Shown: positions 1 to 6,358 of the stretch, piece after piece
How positions within the stretch are numbered: the stretch's first letter is position 1
Layout of the letters: the number at the start of each line of letters is the position of its first letter
Source: JBMOLK01 sp049325575
GTDB taxonomy: Bacteria > Bacillota > Clostridia > Acetivibrionales > Acetivibrionaceae
Length of the DNA stretch: 8,436 bases
Assembly: GCA_049325575.1 (NCBI GenBank)
Contig: JBMOLK010000204.1
Coordinates: 1-8,436 of the forward strand
Direction of reading: 5' to 3'
Notes under the pieces: generated by a model
The model's database searches: none
What the model saw: only the letters and a program-made list of their open reading frames with translations
What the model was told of the DNA's origin: nothing
Program-made: the position numbers and the translations under genes

Positions 1-687
1 ACTTAGGGAAGGATCACATGCAGCCGAGTACATGGCAAATATACCAAGTGTTGAGCCCGAAGCAGCAGAGAACTCCCAGATTGATATTTCAGAGAAATTG
101 TTAATATGCTCACCTGCCCATTTCTTCATGCGTTCTTCCCTGATTTTATTATCCAGGTGTTTGTAGGTTTGAAGCTCGGAATACAGCTTAACATACCTTT
201 CTATAAAGGGAAGAACCTTGCCGTATGATGGAAGGTCTCTTATTGTGGATTTACACTCCCGTACCAGGTATAAAAGATAACCGTTATCCGACTTATAAGG
301 GTAGTACATATAATAGTCACTTACTGTATCAGATGGGGTTACTGCGTCAAGCATGGAAGTATGAAGCTGGTAAAAGGCAGTCCCATCCTTTACTTCAGTT
401 CTGTCGCAAAGGTTGTCCAAATAGTCGCTGATGGTCTGAAGAGATACAATAAACCTTACTGCAGGATCAAAGCTGACATTTGGATAGAGTGCATAAACAC
501 TTCCTCCCTGACAGTGAAAGCTCTTTGATTCAATGCTGGCATAAGCCTGCCTGGAAAGCTGGCTGTCATGAGCCCTGCCTGAAATTTGAGTGAAGTTGTT
601 TAATTGTCTTTTAACTTCCGGGAAAACTTTAACTATATACTTTAATACAAGCTTTAACCCTTTGTCATATTTAGAGTTTATGGCCAT
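1..687 (-). CDS. ytpB: YtpB/DUF2600-family large-terpene synthase, 3' end outside window
   Basis: I translated this frame by hand: 229 codons are visible and the C-terminus lies beyond base 1. The protein matches the DUF2600 (YtpB) family, class IB terpene synthases; the Bacillus subtilis member cyclises the C35 prenyl diphosphate to tetraprenyl-beta-curcumene. Recognisable family blocks, in order, are HCQGG (residues 58-62), QTISDYLDNLCDR (84-96, the Asp-rich segment likely to bind metal-diphosphate), DLPSYGKV (151-158), YSELQTYKHL (169-178) and WEFSAASGSTLGIF (204-217). Family members are about 350-370 residues, so roughly 130 are missing off the edge. The start is ATG at 687-685, behind AAGGAGG at 696-690. 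The spacing of two bases is short, and the frame stays open upstream to about base 820, but the family N-terminus fits this ATG. The gene is divergent from the M15 peptidase. The family is secure; the actual prenyl substrate here is not known. Confidence 0.88.
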   Translation of the reverse strand, partial: MAINSKYDKGLKLVLKYIVKVFPEVKRQLNNFTQISGRAHDSQLSRQAYASIESKSFHCQGGSVYALYPNVSFDPAVRFIVSLQTISDYLDNLCDRTEVKDGTAFYQLHTSMLDAVTPSDTVSDYYMYYPYKSDNGYLLYLVRECKSTIRDLPSYGKVLPFIERYVKLYSELQTYKHLDNKIREERMKKWAGEHINNFSEISIWEFSAASGSTLGIFAMYSAACDPSLS

Positions 688-866
688 AACCTCCTTATTG
701 ATTTCTACTATGTATCTTTTCCTAAAAGTACTAAGTTCATCCGATTTTTCATTCTTTGGCCTATAATTGTATTTTATAAAAATTACAAGAATAGAATAAA
801 GTGTATGGAATTTACACATGCACATCTTTACAGAGCAGCTATTTAAAAGTTTTAGGAGTGAAAAAG
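688..866. promoter_or_regulatory. Divergent intergenic region between terpene synthase and peptidase
   Basis: This 179-base AT-rich spacer separates two divergently transcribed genes, so both promoters should lie in it. AT-rich -10-like hexamers occur (TATAAT at 762-767 and TAGAAT at 792-797 on the plus strand; TACAAT at 771-766 on the minus strand). None has a convincing -35 at 16-18 bases, so I do not assign a promoter precisely. No terminator-like hairpin is seen. Confidence 0.4.
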
Positions 867-1820
867 ATGAAAAAGAAAATTATTATCAGTATACTAGGCA
901 CCGCTTTATTTTTTTTGTTGATAGTTTCGGGCTGCGGTAAGGAGCAAGCTTTGGACGAAGCAATAAATGCATACTCTACATACATAACGGCTGATGTTAC
1001 AATGAAGCGGGATCTTCTTTGTTTGATGATGGCTTACCCTGATTTTATAAAGGGTGTAAAAAAAGGCGCGGATGGAAGAAGCGTATTTGTGGTAATGAAG
1101 TCTGGAAAGTATATTATTTACGATGACGGACGCCAAAAAAGCTATGATCAGAAGCTGGCAAATGCTGATTTGCAGGATATGCTGGAGCCTCTTTATCCCC
1201 TTTGGGATATTGATACGTTAATGGAAGAGAACTATGATCCGGGGCGAATCAGGGTTTACAGCCTTCTAAAAGAGGTATATGGAGGATCAAGGCAGCAGAT
1301 TACATCAAACTTAGAAAGTGTAAGGGCAGGAAGTAAACACTGCTCCTTTAACAGGAATAATAAAGCCTCGGAAGCTTTAAAACAAGTGTTTAGAGAGATT
1401 TCAGAGCTAGCCAGGGAACGTCCCGGAATATATCCTTTTGTATATCCGGTTAACGGGACTTTCAACTACCGGGTCATTTCGGGTACAAACCAATTAAGTC
1501 CCCATTCCTTTGCAATTGCAATAGATCTTAAAAGTGATAAAAGAGACTATTGGAGATGGGCATCAAGAGAGCAGGGGCAGCAGAGGCTTAATTCCTATCC
1601 CACAGATGTTGTAAGGATTTTTGAAAAAAACAATTTTGTCTGGGGCGGTAAATGGGGACACTTTGATATTCTTCATTTTGAGTACCGTCCTGAGCTAATC
1701 ATAAAGGCCAGGTATTATGTTGAGGATCATGAGTTATTGGAGCCATGGTATTACGGATTCCCGGATGATGACCAAAAGGTCCGGGATTTTATAAAGGTTA
1801 TTGAAGAAGGATTAGGATAG
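867..1820 (+). CDS. M15-family D-Ala-D-Ala carboxypeptidase-like lipoprotein
   Basis: This 317-residue protein is probably a membrane-anchored zinc peptidase acting on peptidoglycan stem peptides outside the cell. The N-terminus has a KKK charge cluster, a hydrophobic core and the lipobox VSGC, giving lipid attachment at Cys23. The C-terminal third has the M15 (VanY/endolysin-like) signature. SPHSFAIAID supplies the first His and Asp zinc ligands (H213, D220), and WGGKWGHFDILHFEY supplies the last ligand, H270. The canonical SxHxxGxAxD motif has Ala instead of Gly here, and the usual ExxH position reads DILH, so the catalytic acid is probably D267. The region at residues 24-190 is not recognised. 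The start is ATG 867, preceded by TAGGAGTG at 853-860. An in-frame ATG at 801 would put 22 extra residues before the signal peptide and has no good ribosome site. Peptidase family is confident; carboxypeptidase versus endopeptidase activity is not determined. Confidence 0.85.
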   Translation: MKKKIIISILGTALFFLLIVSGCGKEQALDEAINAYSTYITADVTMKRDLLCLMMAYPDFIKGVKKGADGRSVFVVMKSGKYIIYDDGRQKSYDQKLANADLQDMLEPLYPLWDIDTLMEENYDPGRIRVYSLLKEVYGGSRQQITSNLESVRAGSKHCSFNRNNKASEALKQVFREISELARERPGIYPFVYPVNGTFNYRVISGTNQLSPHSFAIAIDLKSDKRDYWRWASREQGQQRLNSYPTDVVRIFEKNNFVWGGKWGHFDILHFEYRPELIIKARYYVEDHELLEPWYYGFPDDDQKVRDFIKVIEEGLG

Positions 1821-1912
1821 GAATAATAAATTGGAATTTATATTTATGCTTTCGAATATACTGAAACAAGCTCATATGTATACTATTTTTCTTACTAAAG
1901 GGAGGAATTTCT

Positions 1913-2158
1913 ATGGATAAGTTTTGCTACTGTCTTGACTGTCAAAGAATTTTTAATACTGCTGACCAGTGCCCGTATTGCAGTTCAAAGAGAACCAAGG
2001 AATTAACCCAAAAGGCCCCTGTAAATGTTATAGGCAGTAAACTTAAAGGTAGAGTCCTTAACACAAAAGAGGGTATTATAAATGTATTGTTTATTGATGA
2101 AGGAAAAAATAAAACAATCAAACAGTTTGAAGCTGATAAAATCAGAAAGATTCTTTAA
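1913..2158 (+). CDS. Small zinc-ribbon protein, function unknown
   Basis: An 81-residue protein with a clear ribosome site, GGGAGG at about 1900-1905, eight bases before the ATG. The N-terminal part is a zinc ribbon of the form CxxC-x9-CxxC (C7, C10, C20, C23), with an extra C5. The rest (residues 37-81) is basic and looks like a short beta-rich domain ending in a helix, with no signal peptide or membrane segment. I do not recognise a named family. Zinc ribbons of this size are often nucleic-acid or protein binding modules, but that is inference. It lies 92 bases after the peptidase gene in the same direction; no strong terminator separates them, so cotranscription is possible. Confidence 0.72.
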   Translation: MDKFCYCLDCQRIFNTADQCPYCSSKRTKELTQKAPVNVIGSKLKGRVLNTKEGIINVLFIDEGKNKTIKQFEADKIRKIL

Positions 2159-2404
2159 GCTTACAGGATGCATTTTACCTCCTCTATCATAAGAAGATGA
2201 TGTGCTCAATATTAATCAGAGTTACATTATCTTTTTTGTTTTATGGATAGTTTTTATACTACTACACTTGTTTTTTTGGTTACAGCTTGTTATGATGGTA
2301 ACATAATATATAGCAAAAGCAGGAAAAGTACTTACGGTTTAAACCAGGTTCATTAATTGGCGTTAGGTGAACTGCAAGTATAATAGAATAAAGTGGTGAT
2401 TTGA
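2159..2404. other. Intergenic region upstream of flavodoxin/ferredoxin gene
   Basis: This 246-base AT-rich spacer has no convincing gene. A 37-codon frame at 2243-2356 has no ribosome site. A GTTAC/GTAAC pair lies around 2279-2303 but is too weak and lacks a T-tract on the plus strand. The only supported element is the promoter at its right end, annotated separately. Confidence 0.4.
2357..2384 (+). promoter_or_regulatory. Probable sigma-A-type promoter for the EFR1 gene
   Basis: A -35-like TTGGCG (2357-2362) is followed after 16 bases by a perfect -10 hexamer TATAAT (2379-2384). It lies about 20 bases upstream of the TTG start, which leaves only a very short 5' leader containing the ribosome site GGTGAT (2395-2400). 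The -35 matches four of six consensus positions. Confidence 0.5.
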
Positions 2405-3199
2405 TTGAAAGGTATGATTTGCTACTATTCAAGTACCGGTAATACCGAGCTGGCGTTAAGGTATATTGAAAGGAATTTATCAGGAATTGAGTTTGACTTT
2501 TATAATATTTTAGATGGTGGAGATCTGCACTTTGATAATTATCAGGTGGTTGGGTTTGCGACTTTCACAGACTGGTGGGGAATACCATACATATATGAGG
2601 CCTTTTTGGACTCCTTGGCTTTACAGCATAATAAATATGCTTTTATATTAAATACATATGCCCACCTTAGTGGTAAGACGCTCAAAGATTTATACGACAA
2701 GGTATCGGAGAGAGGCTTTAAGGTGATAGCTGCTCACTCTCTTAGGACACCTGCCAGCTACCCGCCAGCCATTGCAAAGGGCAGAACCTTCGCTGAAGCT
2801 CCATCCTTTAAGGAATTCTGGGCTTTTAACCGTTTTATAAGTCAGCTGAATACTCTTATTGCTAAAATCACCAGAGGGATAAATGTCAGGGAAACAAAGC
2901 TCTGGATTGGAATCGTAAATTCCCTGGTAAGAAGATATCCTAGAAGTAAAGCCAGGGATTTCATGGGTAAAAAGTTTGTTGAAAAGAAGCTTTGCACCAA
3001 ATGCGGTACATGCATTAACAGTTGTCCCGGCAAAGCTATAACACTTACATCAAAGGTGGTATTTGACGAATCAAAATGTTACGGGTGCTGGTCATGCTTC
3101 AACCACTGCCCTCAAAAGGCAATTCACACCGAGAATATAAGGGGAGTGGGGCACTACCCGGGGCCAAGTAACCAGCTGCGAGTAAAGCTTAAAACATAA
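2405..3199 (+). CDS. EFR1-type flavodoxin-like/2x[4Fe-4S] ferredoxin fusion protein
   Basis: A 264-residue cytoplasmic redox protein. Residues 1 to about 165 have a flavodoxin-like fold, with the FMN phosphate-loop motif SSTGNT at residues 9-14. Residues 197-235 carry two complete [4Fe-4S] binding motifs: CxxCxxCxxxCP at C197, C200, C203, C207, and again at C225, C228, C231, C235. This order (flavodoxin then ferredoxin) is that of the EFR1 family common in clostridia, whose members are presumed to shuttle low-potential electrons; the partner is not known. The start is TTG 2405, because GGTGAT at 2395-2400 is correctly spaced for it. The next in-frame ATG, at 2414, would be too far from that site. 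The gene is probably transcribed alone from the promoter at 2357-2384, though a weak hairpin downstream may allow read-through into the next gene. Confidence 0.88.
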   Translation: MKGMICYYSSTGNTELALRYIERNLSGIEFDFYNILDGGDLHFDNYQVVGFATFTDWWGIPYIYEAFLDSLALQHNKYAFILNTYAHLSGKTLKDLYDKVSERGFKVIAAHSLRTPASYPPAIAKGRTFAEAPSFKEFWAFNRFISQLNTLIAKITRGINVRETKLWIGIVNSLVRRYPRSKARDFMGKKFVEKKLCTKCGTCINSCPGKAITLTSKVVFDESKCYGCWSCFNHCPQKAIHTENIRGVGHYPGPSNQLRVKLKT

Positions 3200-3234
3200 A
3201 TTATTAATAAAAAGGAAAAGATGTCTATTTGTCG

Positions 3235-3258
3235 AATATTCTTTAAGTAAAGAATATT
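3235..3258 (+). terminator. AT-rich perfect hairpin before the beta-CASP gene
   Basis: AATATTCTTTA (3235-3245) and TAAAGAATATT (3248-3258) are perfect reverse complements, 11 bp with a two-base centre. The second arm runs into a short T-run ending at 3261. It could be a weak terminator for the ferredoxin gene, an attenuator, or an operator. It lies only about six bases before the ribosome site of the next gene, so its folding could affect translation. The stem has just one G-C pair per arm, so termination strength is doubtful. Confidence 0.4.
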
Positions 3259-3273
3259 TTTGTGAGGTGTCCT

Positions 3274-4899
3274 ATGAAGATAACGTTTTTAGGGGCGGCA
3301 AAAACTGTTACAGGGTCATGCTTTTTTGTTGAAAGTAAGAGTACCAGGTTCCTGGTTGACTGTGGTATGTTCCAGGGTCATTCAAAGGAAAATGCTTTAA
3401 ATGAAGAAGAGTTTCAGTTTAGTCCATCAGAGCTTGATTATATTTTTCTTACACATGCACATATTGACCACAGTGGTAGAATACCAAAGGTATATAAGGA
3501 TGGATTTAAAGGCCAGGTAATTGCAACCAAGGCTACAATGGAGCTTTGCAGTATTATGCTGCCTGACAGCGGGCACATACAGGAGTTTGAAAATGAGTGG
3601 GAAAACAGAAAGAGGCTAAGAGCAGGAAAGCCGCCTGTTGAGCCCTTATACACATCACAGGATGCAGTTGATGCATTAAGCTTGTTTAGAAGTGTGGCAT
3701 ATGGGGATGTTGTCAAGATAAATGATGAGATTAAGGTAAGATTTAATGATGCAGGCCATATATTGGGGTCAGCCATTATTGAAATGTGGATTAATGAGAA
3801 TGGCAAGGAAACAAAGATTGTTTTTTCCGGTGATTTAGGAAACAAGGACATACCTATTCTAAGAGACCCATCAATAATAGAAGGTGCAGACTATCTTGTG
3901 ATTGAGTCAACTTACGGGAACAGGCTTCATAAGGATAATAAAAATAAAGCGGAGCATTTTGTTGACATAATAAATGAAACCATAAATAACGGTGGAAATG
4001 TCATAATACCTTCTTTTGCAGTGGGCAGGACACAAGAGGTTATATATGAGCTCAATAGGGAGCGGGAAGTTTTTGATGAAAAGCTTAAAAAGCTTTTTAA
4101 TACACCGGTCTTTGTAGACAGTCCTCTGGCTATCTCTGCTACCGAAATATTCAGGAAAAATCTTGACTGCTATGATGAAGAGGCCAGATCCTATATTGAG
4201 AATGGTGACAATCCTCTTGATTTTCCAGGACTTAAGTTTACAAGAACAGCAGATGAATCAAGGGCGTTAAATGAAAGAACAGACAGTGTTATTATTATTT
4301 CTGCAAGCGGAATGTGTGAGGCTGGAAGAATTAAGCATCATCTTAAGCATAACCTGTGGAGAAAGGACTGCACCATTGTATTTGTGGGCTACCAGGCACA
4401 AGGGACCCTTGGAAGAAAGATTGTTGACGGAGCCAAAAAGGTTAAATTATTCGGCGAAGATATTTCTGTTGAAGCAAGAATCGAAATGATTGAAGGCTTT
4501 TCAGGCCATGCAGATAAAGACGGGCTTTTGGAGTGGATTGGAAAGTTTAATAGAAAGCCTAAGAAGATTTTTATCGTCCACGGAGAAGAAGCTTCAATGA
4601 CGGAGTTTTCAAATGAGATTAATGCAAGATTTAATATAGAGACTATTATTCCTGATAAGGGCGAAAGCTTTGTTATAAGTGCAGACAGGGTCATGGAAGC
4701 TGATGCAAATGCAGTTTCTGATGTTTCATTCAAACGCCTTGCTGTTATTGAAGCACTTGAAATTTTAAAAGAAGAAATTGATGAGCTTTCGGATATCTTA
4801 AAAACCGATTTAAAGCAGGATAAAACAGATCTTGAGGTTGACGAGCTTAGGGCCAAGCTTAGGAATATAGAAAAGGCTATAGTAGAGGCATTGAAGTAA
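3274..4899 (+). CDS. Beta-CASP metallo-beta-lactamase-fold ribonuclease
   Basis: This 541-residue protein belongs to the beta-CASP RNA-processing group (COG1236/YSH1-like, related to CPSF-73 and bacterial RNA nucleases). It should cleave RNA with two active-site zinc ions in the cytoplasm. All expected motifs are present: HAHIDH (H61, H63, D65, H66), GHILGS (H162) and FSGDLG (D187). The beta-CASP insert follows from ESTYGNR and contains SASGMCEAGR, then SGHAD (H412) and IVHGE (H436). The last 70 or so residues are a charged helical tail. The length is normal for the family and no catalytic residue is missing. I choose ATG 3274, with GAGGTG at 3264-3269 as ribosome site. An in-frame GTG at 3262 would overlap that site and add four residues with no homology. 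The gene is closed by a terminator at 4939-4966, so it ends its transcription unit. Confidence 0.92.
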   Translation: MKITFLGAAKTVTGSCFFVESKSTRFLVDCGMFQGHSKENALNEEEFQFSPSELDYIFLTHAHIDHSGRIPKVYKDGFKGQVIATKATMELCSIMLPDSGHIQEFENEWENRKRLRAGKPPVEPLYTSQDAVDALSLFRSVAYGDVVKINDEIKVRFNDAGHILGSAIIEMWINENGKETKIVFSGDLGNKDIPILRDPSIIEGADYLVIESTYGNRLHKDNKNKAEHFVDIINETINNGGNVIIPSFAVGRTQEVIYELNREREVFDEKLKKLFNTPVFVDSPLAISATEIFRKNLDCYDEEARSYIENGDNPLDFPGLKFTRTADESRALNERTDSVIIISASGMCEAGRIKHHLKHNLWRKDCTIVFVGYQAQGTLGRKIVDGAKKVKLFGEDISVEARIEMIEGFSGHADKDGLLEWIGKFNRKPKKIFIVHGEEASMTEFSNEINARFNIETIIPDKGESFVISADRVMEADANAVSDVSFKRLAVIEALEILKEEIDELSDILKTDLKQDKTDLEVDELRAKLRNIEKAIVEALK

Positions 4900-4938
4900 A
4901 GAGTGTGATTGGATAAAAGAATATTAAAGGGTATTTTG

Positions 4939-4966
4939 AGGGTAGTCCCAAGAGGCTGCCCTTTTT
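4939..4966 (+). terminator. Rho-independent terminator after the beta-CASP gene
   Basis: AGGGTAGTC (4939-4947) pairs with GGCTGCCCT (4954-4962) through nine base pairs, two of them G-U, around the loop CCAAGA. A run of five T follows (4962-4966). It lies 40 bases after the stop codon and marks the end of the intact left half of the window. Confidence 0.85.
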
Positions 4967-5333
4967 ATCGTGTGTATTCTTTGTCAATACATTTTTTTTA
5001 CCTACTAATAATCAATGCTACAGCAGTATATCTTTGCTTATGTGTTAAGTATCTTTGAGAGGCTAGGATGCTCTCGTAATATATATCCTAACGAACTTTT
5101 AAATTGTTTACAATTGTGCTGAATTGACAAAATAGCTATTGTAATATTAAGACTTTTTTGTTACCATAATAGGTAGTAAATCGCAAGGAAGAATTTGAAT
5201 GTAAAGGGGATATTTATATGTTAATATTGGAGAGTATATTCTGGATTGTCTAAATCCTTTAGATATACATTATAACCACTTATATCACATATAAATAAAG
5301 CATCCATAAAAGAAAAATAATTTAGGGTGAAAT
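4967..5333. promoter_or_regulatory. Intergenic region and leader before the decayed cluster
   Basis: This 367-base AT-rich stretch has no supported gene. A consensus -35 TTGACA lies at 5124-5129. Candidate -10 elements after it are imperfect (TATTAA at 5145-5150 with a 15-base gap; TAAGAC at 5148-5153 with an 18-base gap). Just upstream, AATTGT-TT-ACAATT (about 5102-5115) is a short dyad resembling the operator of a MarR-like repressor. A ribosome-site-like AAAGGGGAT (5203-5211) precedes an ATG at 5218 whose frame closes after 11 codons; the +2 frame then reads on to a stop at 5292-5294. This may be a short decayed gene. The radical SAM remnant has its own ribosome site, AGGGTG, at 5324-5329. 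Confidence 0.4.
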
Positions 5334-5453
5334 ATGGGGGATTTTAACATACGTATGGAAAGGCTACACTTATTAGTAACTAATAAGTGTAGCCTTCACT
5401 GTAAAATGTGTGACTATCCAATCAATATTGGAAGAATATATGTGAAGGTGTAG
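5334..5453 (+). pseudogene. Radical SAM enzyme, N-terminal remnant
   Basis: The frame starts at ATG 5334, five bases after the ribosome site AGGGTG. It encodes 39 residues and stops at TAG 5451-5453. It contains RLHLLVTNKCSLHCKMCDYP, the beta-1 strand and CxxxCxxC motif (C19, C23, C26) of radical SAM enzymes, which bind a [4Fe-4S] cluster that cleaves S-adenosylmethionine. Radical SAM proteins are normally over 250 residues, so at least 85 percent of the gene is absent. Family-like sequence ends around DYPIN (about 5422). Beyond it the DNA makes sense only as a ketosynthase in another frame, so the last dozen or so residues are out-of-frame product. The cause is most likely a deletion joining two genes. 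Which radical SAM subfamily it was cannot be judged from 28 residues. Confidence 0.75.
5360..5396. repeat. Perfect 17-bp inverted repeat over the radical SAM motif
   Basis: AAGGCTACACTTATTAG (5360-5376) and CTAATAAGTGTAGCCTT (5380-5396) are exact reverse complements separated by TAA. The RNA would form a very stable 17-bp hairpin with a three-base loop, 26 bases after the radical SAM ATG. No T-run follows, so it is not a typical terminator. It lies inside coding sequence that still reads as a normal radical SAM motif. Confidence 0.9.
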
Positions 5454-5836
5454 AATCAATAACTTTTTTCTCAAAAGAAAATCTAGAGAATTATGGTTTT
5501 TCAAAAGATTTACTAGACAATCCACAGTATGTTAGAGCAAAAGGTATAATTGATGAAGCCAATTGCTTTGATTCGAATTTTTTTAATATAGAACTAAAAG
5601 AAGCAGGGATAATGGATCCACAACTCCGGTTATTGTTAGAAACCTCATGGGCTGCATTGGAGGATGGCGGTTATTCATTCGATACCGGTAAAGAGATAGT
5701 AGGGGTTTATATTGGAGCTTCTTCAAGTTTTGAATGGAGAAGCAATGTTTTGAAAAGTGGAAACTATGATCCTGTAGACAAATATAGAATTTCACTTTTA
5801 AGCGACGAAAATTATTTCAGTACTCAAATTTCGTAT

Positions 5837-5839
5837 TGA
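5837..5839 (+). other. In-frame TGA in the ketosynthase
   Basis: The codon lies between STQISY and LGLTGPSMTVLSACSSS, where ketosynthases normally have Lys or Arg (SYKLGL or SYRLGL). The frame is unchanged on both sides, so this is a nonsense substitution and not a frameshift. An ancestral CGA (Arg) would need a single C-to-T change. Confidence 0.85.
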
Positions 5840-6355
5840 TTAGGATTGACTGGTCCCAGCATGACAGTTCTATCTGCTTGTTCATCATCTCTTGCAGCTG
5901 TTCACCTGGCATGTAGAGCACTTCTGACAGGCGAATGTGATATTGCATTGGCTGGTGGTGTATGCATTACATATCCTCTATATTCTGGGTATTTATATCA
6001 CAAAGAAATGATGTTTTCTTCTGACGGGCACTGTAGAGCATTTGATAAGAATGCAGATGGTACTGTACCTGGAAATGAGGTAGGAGTTGTATTGTTAAAA
6101 CCCTTGGACAAGGCTATTGAAGACAGGGATAATATCTATGCCGTAATCAAAGGAACTTCAATGAACAACGATGGTAATAAAAAAATGGGTTATACAGTCC
6201 CCAGTGTCGATGGGAAGACTCAAGCCATAGAGTCAGCATATAGTTTATCAGAAGTCGATCCTGACGATGTTTGTTTTATTGAAGCTCACGGTACTGGAAC
6301 TCAATTTGGTGATGCAATTGAAATAGAAGCACTCAAAAGGGCTTTTAATACTAAC

Positions 6356-6358
6356 TAG
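6356..6358 (+). other. In-frame TAG in the ketosynthase
   Basis: The stop lies between EIEALKRAFNTN and RNFCAVGSVKTNIG, a variable linker of the KS fold. The same frame continues directly. An ancestral CAG (Gln) would need one C-to-T change. No ribosome site follows that would suggest a natural restart. Confidence 0.85.

Noticed and set aside
225..431. 68-codon plus-strand frame
   Set aside because: It lies antisense to the terpene synthase, whose minus-strand frame has clear family motifs; it has no ribosome site or recognisable domain.
1826..1841. ATAAATT/AATTTAT dyad after the M15 gene as a terminator
   Set aside because: The stem is only A-T pairs, has a two-base loop, and lacks a proper T-tract.
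2243..2356. 37-codon frame with a hydrophobic start upstream of the EFR1 gene
   Set aside because: There is no ribosome site, it runs into the -35 of the next gene's promoter, and the sequence has no family-like features.
3438..3851. 137-codon minus-strand frame
   Set aside because: It is antisense to the beta-CASP catalytic motifs. Its Ser/Leu/Phe-rich composition is typical of a shadow of a real coding strand.
4389..4856. 155-codon minus-strand frame
   Set aside because: It is a shadow of the C-terminal half of the beta-CASP gene, very Ser-rich, with no ribosome site.
5360..5396. Inverted repeat as an intrinsic terminator
   Set aside because: The stem is strong, but it is followed by CACTG with no T-run and lies inside coding sequence.
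5837..6358. TGA and TAG as recoded codons (selenocysteine or pyrrolysine) in a working ketosynthase
   Set aside because: Neither position is a catalytic site that would use such residues, no insertion element is evident, and the gene also lacks its N-terminus and a catalytic His. Pseudogene decay explains all of it.
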